Part shown: positions 57,771 to 64,000 of the stretch, one piece after another
Layout: every line of letters starts with the position of its first letter
Position numbering within the stretch: the first letter of the stretch is position 1
Assembly: GCA_023213395.1 (NCBI GenBank)
Contig: CM041465.1
Location: forward strand, 202,375,741 to 202,439,740
Source: Cycas panzhihuaensis
Taxonomy: Eukaryota; Cycadophyta
Direction: 5' to 3'
DNA length: 64,000 nt
Position numbers and translations under genes: made by a program
Notes under the pieces: model-generated
The model's database searches: none
Told to the model about the DNA's origin: nothing
What the model saw: the letters and a program-made list of their open reading frames with translations, nothing else

Positions 57771-60624
57771 ATGGAGCACAGAATTTTCCCCAGGGCTCTT
57801 CAGGGATTATCTTCTTTCGAGCCAGATAAACTATCGAAGGTAAAATTTTTATATCCCCTTGGTTTTAATTCACGGTTAAGTTATTTGAGTTTTCGTCGAG
57901 AGATGAAAATCTTCATAAAGACTTGCTTACCATCAGGAATCCTCGTCCGGAATGGTACCGGAGAGCAATGCGTTGGCACTCAAGTCTCCTGGTCTTGAAA
58001 AGAGGAACAATGGTGCGGAGATGAATCCGTTTCCACAGAATTTTCCAAGCCACTCGGTTGATCCAATTTGCAAAATCAATCTCAGAGAAACTTCAGAATT
58101 CGTCAGATCTTTCCCCCAGAGAGACGATGAGTTCACAGAAAGATGGGCTGGCGAAATCATTGCACACAGATTCAATGCAGAAGTAACGCTTCAGAGGAAA
58201 AGAGAAGGGAGCCTTCTCAATGAGCCCAAATCGTTAGATTGTCCTGGTACTCCTTCGAGATCGATTCTGAGAATGCAGAGTGCCGGAGAGAGTATTTTTC
58301 CAGTAAGATACATGATGGGATCCTTGACAGGGAAACCTTTTCCTTCTAAATGGGACGATGCCGAGAAGTGGTTGCAGAGTTCGCCTTGCAACCAATCCCC
58401 ATCCAATCCCTTGGCTCATCTTAGGAAAATAAATCCTAATTCCTGTAAATCGTCTGGTCCGACCATTGAATCTCAGGCTTCTGATACGTGCGGGGTGAAT
58501 GATTTGCATTCCAAAGAGCTAAAACATGGCCTGTTATTCTCCCGTACAGTCGATGCTACTTGTGATGAAAACCCCAAGCCCATAGATGAGGGAAGCAGGG
58601 ATGGCAAGGACATTGGAGGAGGTTTACTAAATATGGCGGATGTTTCAAGTACTAGAGTTTTATCGTCTGTTTTATCAACAGAGCTGAATTTGTCATCAAG
58701 CATTGGGTCGGTGTCATCAGAAAGAGGAGGAGCGTTTCCTGCTTTTCCACCTGATATCTGGTTGAAAGGTCTGTCCACTGCCTTCGTTGAATTGTTCCGT
58801 GGATGAAACGATATGCATCCCTGGCTGTGATTCATTATTTTCTCCGTAGAGGTAATCTTATTATTACTTACAGTGTACTTACCCAAGTATTTATAATTAA
58901 TATGTATGCAGATAAGTTCCCTGACAAAGTCGAACCAGGTGCTTCTAAGTACAGATTTTCGGAGGCATCAATGAATCAATTGCGGGATAAAAGTGCAGGG
59001 TTGGAATCCATGAAGGATGCAGGTACCCAAGTGGTCGTTCCTTCGGTCCAGCATAGGGACGTGGGAACTGAGATGACACCGCTTGGAAGTTCTTGTCCCT
59101 CGGGATGCCATACTCCGGTTAAAAATGCTTCTCCATCGGGGCATAATACCCCGGCAAGTCGATCTGCCCCTCTGAGCAGCCTCGATATTGACATTACAGA
59201 GTTGCAGAACTGTCATCTCGGTAAATTAGAGCTTCAAGGTCTATCATCAGGGCGTGGCCGTCTGCTTAATTCTTTTGATTTTAAAAGTGGCTCCAATTGG
59301 AGCTCCAGGGAGGAAGAGGAGGCGGAAATCTCCAAAAGCTTGAGGCATTTTGACATGGCCGACTGTAAGAAGAGCATTGTGCAGGCCAAAGCTCAGGCTT
59401 GGGAAGAAGCAGAACGTTCCAAGTGCATCGCAAGGTAAGATTTCTGCCATTCGGTAATGTAATTAAACTGAATGCTTGGCTTGGGTAACACAGCTTGGTT
59501 CCAATACAATTTTCACCAGTTGATCAATATCACAGGGAGGTGCCCTAACTGATAAGAGTAGTCACTGCATAGAAAGAGCCAGGAGGGTTAGGATGGGGAA
59601 AGACCCCATCCCGTGGGAAAACACATCCATGGGATAAATCCTGAGAGTAAAAACCCTCCAAGGGATTCGAACTCCTGCTCAAGTCTGCCACATATAAGCC
59701 CCTTGGACATTACTTTTCTTGCTCATCTACAAGATTGCTTTGATTCTAGATATATATACTCAATTCAAGTTCATGGAGAACGCATAAACCGGGAGGTCAC
59801 ATGATTTGCTTGAACATCCAGTATAACCTAAGCTTGTGCTTGATTTTCAGGTACCAACGGGAAGAAGCAAGAATTGAAGCTTGGGTAAATCTCCAGCGCG
59901 CCAAAGCAGAAGCTCAATCGAGGGAACTTGAGGTGATTTGTACACATTTCTTCATGCTTGTAGTCTTCTGAGTCTGTCTATTCAGAGCTTCAATGGAGAT
60001 TCTATGGATTCTGACACGGTGTTCTAACCGAATATAAGCAAACGCCTCATAAAAGCTTCAATAATTGTTCATATCTATGCATTTTGATCTTAACTAATTC
60101 GTCAGTTCTTTCATCAAGATCATGAACCAGCCGTAGGCCGGACCCCCTTGGCACAGCGTAGTGTATTCTCTCAGGGTAAATTGTGGTTAACCTCGTGGTC
60201 ACATGCCCTACGCCGTTCTCCGCCTGCGGGCCACCGCATTCGTGAATGCTTTTGCCGTTAAACCGCCCGATCCGAGGGCCGTGGCGCTTCCCAGAATCGT
60301 GGAGAACGCCCCGGCCGTTGGATCGGGATAATTTTTAAGGCCAGAGGGTTAGGGATTGGGGCGGTAAGGAACGTGGAGACGCCGATCTGAGGCATTTGTT
60401 TACTGTTTCAGGTCAAAATAGAGAAGATGAGGTCAAATTTGGAGGAGAAATTAACGAAGAAAATGGCGGGAGCCCAAAAACGGGCAGAGGAATGGCGTGC
60501 AGCAGCTCGAGCAGAGCACGCAGAGCGAATTATGGCAGCTTCAAAACGCGCAGACAGAATGCGCAAAGACGGAAACTTCCACTACAGTCTTCCATCATGC
60601 GGCTGCTTCGCTTGTCGTTCATAA
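57771..60624 (+). CDS. Remorin family protein, five exons, about 572 aa
   Basis: Exons are 57771-57839, 57937-58768, 58912-59434, 59851-59932 and 60412-60624; all introns are GT...AG and phases match (0, 1, 2, 0). The N-terminal two thirds is long and Ser/Pro-rich, with a conserved KWDDAEKWL block near residue 160 and a RDVGTEMTPLGS block with TP repeats further on. The C-terminal remorin domain (residues about 450-555, WEEAERSKCIARYQREE onward) is Lys/Glu/Ala-rich coiled coil, spread over exons 3 to 5. It ends CGCFACRS, a Cys-rich tail of the type S-acylated to anchor remorins at plasma-membrane nanodomains. Family roles are signalling and microbe response; the exact role here is unknown. 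The exon 2 donor at 58768 is the least certain site. Confidence 0.88.
57840..57936 (+). other. Remorin intron 1
   Basis: Starts GTAAAATT, ends ACCATCAG, 97 bp, phase 0. It joins LSK to ESSSGMVPES. Confidence 0.85.
58769..58911 (+). other. Remorin intron 2
   Basis: Donor AAAG/GTCTGT and acceptor ATGCAG/ATAAG, 143 bp, phase 1, giving PDIWLK joined to DKFPDK. Retaining it would stop at 58804. No alternative donor before that stop is better. Confidence 0.7.
59435..59850 (+). other. Remorin intron 3
   Basis: Donor CAAG/GTAAGA, acceptor TTTTCAG/GT, 416 bp, phase 2. It carries a short hairpin (59591-59611) and a tRNA B-box-like motif on the minus strand (about 59662-59675). Confidence 0.88.
59933..60411 (+). 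other. Remorin intron 4
   Basis: Donor GAG/GTGATT, acceptor TTTCAG/GT, 479 bp, phase 0. A GC-rich block with inverted CCCGATCC/GGATCGGG motifs lies at about 60180-60345. Confidence 0.85.
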
Positions 60625-60703
60625 ATATATTCTAAACCCTATCTTTTATCCTTTTCCCTGTTCATAAATATATTCTAAACCCTATCTTTTATCCTTTTCC
60701 ACA
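60618..60703. repeat. 43-bp tandem duplication over the remorin stop codon
   Basis: The unit starting TTCATAAATATATTC occurs at 60618 and again at 60661 and is near-identical. The first copy includes the last codon and stop of the remorin gene; the second is in the 3' UTR. Confidence 0.93.
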
Positions 60704-62050
60704 CAGAGCTCGTCATTCAAGTAAGATGAATGTAAATCAAAGTCAACTGTGTCTGTAATTACAGCAATTAGCAGTACACATTTGTTTTTTTCTGGATTTC
60801 GAATTATCATTTCGAGGGGAAATATTATCATTTAATCTCCATGGCTCATATGATAACAATAGTAGATTTTGAAGATCCCTGTACACTGCCCAACAAGTAT
60901 TTGTGGCGAGAAAATGGACTGTCAGTGTTGTCGTGTGCATTGGGAGCGACGCCGAACGCACAAGACAATGCAGGGTGTTGTGTTTGTGTACAGAAAGGTA
61001 CGCGTGTACGCATATGAAGGATTAGGGTTGAATAATTTAGATGGAATATGTATTGCACAAGGTATCCAAAACCAGAAAGTCGGTGCAGTCGAAACGTTTC
61101 GTAAATTCAATAATTATTATGGGACAAAATAAGGTGTATGATTGGGTATACGGTGGACGCGTGCCATGTGCATTCTGGAACGTTGTATATTGATCCATTG
61201 CCATCGTCACAAGGGCACGTGATTGGGAATGCCTGTGGATGTGAGGCTGGAACGCAGAGCCAGGAGGCTTGGTCTGATAATTCTACTGTATGGTCGACCG
61301 TATATAATCTACTTGAATTAAGATCAATTATTATTATTTAACTTTTTTTTTTTTTTTTTCCTGCAGTGAAAATTATACCATGGACAAACCATTCTTTCAA
61401 ATTCAACGAACATCAAGTGCATCGATCCACAGCACGTAAATATTGATGACATTAGTTAGGTATTAATTAATAAAAATAACCATTAACTAAACATTATTAA
61501 ATTTAGTAAACTATATTATACATTTAATTAATTTCAATTGGTACAAATAAATGGTTATAACCCCGCTCAAACGTTTACTCGATGGATACTAAGCAATAAG
61601 AACTATGGTGTGATTGAGTTCTTAATCAAGGTCTTAGAGGCTTGATTCTCATATTATTCAATACATCCAATATTATTTTAATAAGCATCCACTTCAAACA
61701 AATAAATAGAACATACCTTAGTATTAGTCATACACTTAAAAATCACCATTTGCATCAACTAGCTTTCTCCCTTGGGGGAGGTTCGTAGGTTTTGAATAGG
61801 TCTTATTAGTTCACTGTAGAGAAATTGATAAGATGATAGGAAAGGGAATTTATTACTAATTAGAGCTCTTCTTGTTATGTTTTCAAAGAGGGGGGATTCA
61901 CTGACTTTGATAAATATTAATAAGCTGTGGGATGAGACTCTTTAAGTTAGGTTTAATAAGAAGTTTTAAGTATGACACTTTAATAGATACGAGTGAAAAA
62001 AAATGAAGGTTAAAATATAACATGTTTGTTTGTTATTTATATGTAGCAAG
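60704..62050. other. Downstream intergenic region
   Basis: The first part is probably remorin 3' UTR. Short ORFs at 60869-61132 and 61138-61341 show no recognisable domain and are not called. A T run lies at about 61343-61360. Confidence 0.4.
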
Positions 62051-62051
62051 A

Positions 62052-62080
62052 ATATTATTATTATTATTATTATTATTATT
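62052..62080. repeat. (ATT)n microsatellite
   Basis: About nine ATT units. Confidence 0.95.
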
Positions 62081-64000
62081 GATGTGAAAATGCTTCACTC
62101 AATTTTACACCTAAAAATTTCATATGCACAAGTAGAATATGGGTTCACAAATCAATTGACATTTTAACAAATTTGAAACGATATAAATTTGGGGGAATTC
62201 ATTGAAATTAGTGAGTGAATGAGTGCATGCCACTTAAACCAATCTATATTATATTTCACTTGTTGATTTGTGAATTAAATAACTAGTATAAGTGGGGCTT
62301 ATGTTCACTATAGGAGAAATATAGGCATTGGGTTATCATGCCGATATATTCATATTATAGGCTAGTAAGGCCAATTTAAGGTTTATAGGCTACTTTTAGG
62401 CCGCTGAGCTACTATTCAGACTAAGAATTGCCAAGTGGCCTCCCTCGATTATATAACTTGAAACCCTATCTAAAATGACTTCCCCAACTTCAATGATGAA
62501 ATCTCAAATAAACATTAGGGCATAGAGTTCACGTGGTATAGTTATGTATAATGAAATATAAAGTCCCTTGTAGTCCCTCTAAAGGAGTTCATTCATCTGG
62601 TCATGGTTGCATGATCAATGATAGAGAGAGGGCACGAAATCAATTTTCCTACTTTTTGGGACTTTCAAAACTAGTTGAGTTCACTTAGAAGTTGAGGATT
62701 CTACAATCTTATCTTAAAACGTATGGGGCATTGGCATGTCTTTGCCTCTAATATGAGCTTATTTTTAACCAGTTGAGGGTGTTAATCATTAAGGGTCTCA
62801 CTATGTGCTACATAAAGGGTCTTAAACTAATAATAGTTTAGTTAAAATAGTAGTTAAGATTTAACTCAATAAACAACCTAAGGTTTACTCAAGGTACTTG
62901 AGAAAAGAAAAGGGTTGAGAAAATAATGTCATTTCTCAAACTAATTATCAAAAAACAACTAACAAGAGACTGTGCTTGATCTTAAAAAATCAACAGAGTG
63001 TACTATATTTTCAAATACGGTTAACAAAGTTAAAATTTCACCTATGAATGTTGAAAATGAGCAATGTATGAAGTGGGTCATAATTATTTCTATATTTTAA
63101 ATTTTTTTAAAAGTTATATTGTTTGCATGAGATTTTCCAAATAATCAATTTGTTTTTGAAGAAAAGAAATAAAAATACAATGTAATATAATCCCCCTTAT
63201 CATTTTTTTTTTAATTCCTAAAATATAATAAATACATGTTTTTAGTGGAGCAAAATTTTTTTAATATTTTGAAATGAACCATCCTTTTCAATGCATATTA
63301 AATTTATATTAGACAGTGCGAAGTCATCAAAAGAAGAAAATGTGCCATTTTCACGTAATCTTTAAACCCTTATTTATTTCCAAGATGTAAAACTCCATAA
63401 CAATAATAGCCCCCAACTCTCTCCCCACCTCGACTCTCTCATGAAACAAAAGATTATTTCAATTTTCAATGTAAAAATACTCCTTCACGATGGAAAAAGG
63501 AATTTAAGTTCACTAATTTCAATGCCCACCCCTTAACTATTAAATGAAAATGCTATCCATTCAAAGAAAACCTCCCATTTTCTCAATGTAAAATGAAACT
63601 CATATTTTTATTAAGTCATATCGCCCCCTATGCATATGAATTTTAAACTCAAATGATACAAAATAAATGAACTTGAAAATACAATTTCTTCTATGTAGCA
63701 AAAAATATTTTGATTTTTTCCCTTAAAACATTTCTTATTTCAATGCAAAATTTGGATTTATTTTTGTCAAATTATATACCTATCCCCAACTGTCATATTA
63801 AAAAACACCATTTACTAAGAAAAATATGATTTTAATAAGTTTTGAACTATGGACTCCGTTCACCCAAGACATTTTCCTCTATCCACAAAGTCTAAGTGTT
63901 TTTATTAAAATTAATTAAATTGTTATTTCCCTTCATAATTAACTATTCTATGTTGTTGTTTTTTAATTTTTTTCATAAACAATATATTAAGAACAAAAGA
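62081..64000. other. AT-rich intergenic, nothing recognised
   Basis: No ORF, LTR pair or RNA gene could be supported on either strand. Confidence 0.5.

Noticed and set aside
58803-58911. Alternative remorin start at 58803 for exon 3
   Set aside because: The upstream exon has family motifs and a phase-compatible splice; the open frame here is intron sequence ending in an acceptor AG.
60869-61132. 87-codon ORF downstream of remorin
   Set aside because: No recognisable domain, start context or splice partners; not distinguishable from chance.

Overview
This is a plant nuclear segment made almost entirely of LTR retrotransposons, with one recognisable host gene near the right end. The host gene is a five-exon remorin, a plant-specific membrane-associated protein family. 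The depth of nesting, long AT-rich spacers and many old Ty1/copia and Ty3/gypsy relics suggest a seed plant with a large genome. A conifer or other gymnosperm is plausible, but species cannot be fixed from sequence alone.

Layout. (1) From 1 to about 12037 lies a minus-strand Ty3/gypsy element with gag, protease, a long linker, RT, RNase H and integrase. Its 3' LTR is off the left edge. Between its pol and the missing LTR is a plus-strand (antisense) reading frame with a well-formed intron, an arrangement known from Tat-lineage elements. (2) From about 12040 to 14543 is the 5' end of a minus-strand copia element (LTR, tRNA-iMet primer site, broken gag), apparently cut by element 1. (3) From 16734 to 44145 there is a triple nest. 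A plus-strand copia (TSD ATAAC) is split by a minus-strand chromodomain gypsy at 18379-38206 (TSD GAGCC). That gypsy's integrase is split by a minus-strand copia array at 19988-34232 (TSD ATTAG). The array is LTR-internal-LTR-internal-LTR-internal-LTR: three tandem head-to-tail copies sharing four LTRs. (4) About 46030-46760 is the 3' end of another chromodomain gypsy on the plus strand. Its LTR is split by a minus-strand copia at 46761-54314 (TSD TGTAT). (5) 54320-57700 is AT-rich relic sequence. (6) The remorin gene occupies 57771-60624 on the plus strand. (7) 60704-64000 is AT-rich intergenic DNA with no gene I can support.

All retroelement proteins carry frameshifts, stops or lost catalytic residues, so none looks autonomous. 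The TSD and LTR pairs give a readable insertion order: the outer copia is oldest, then the chromovirus, then the copia array. The remorin gene has intact splice sites and frame and is the only likely expressed host gene. No bacterial, organellar, CRISPR or tRNA genes were seen. Boundaries given from TG...CA ends plus TSDs are firm; domain limits inside decayed pol regions are approximate.
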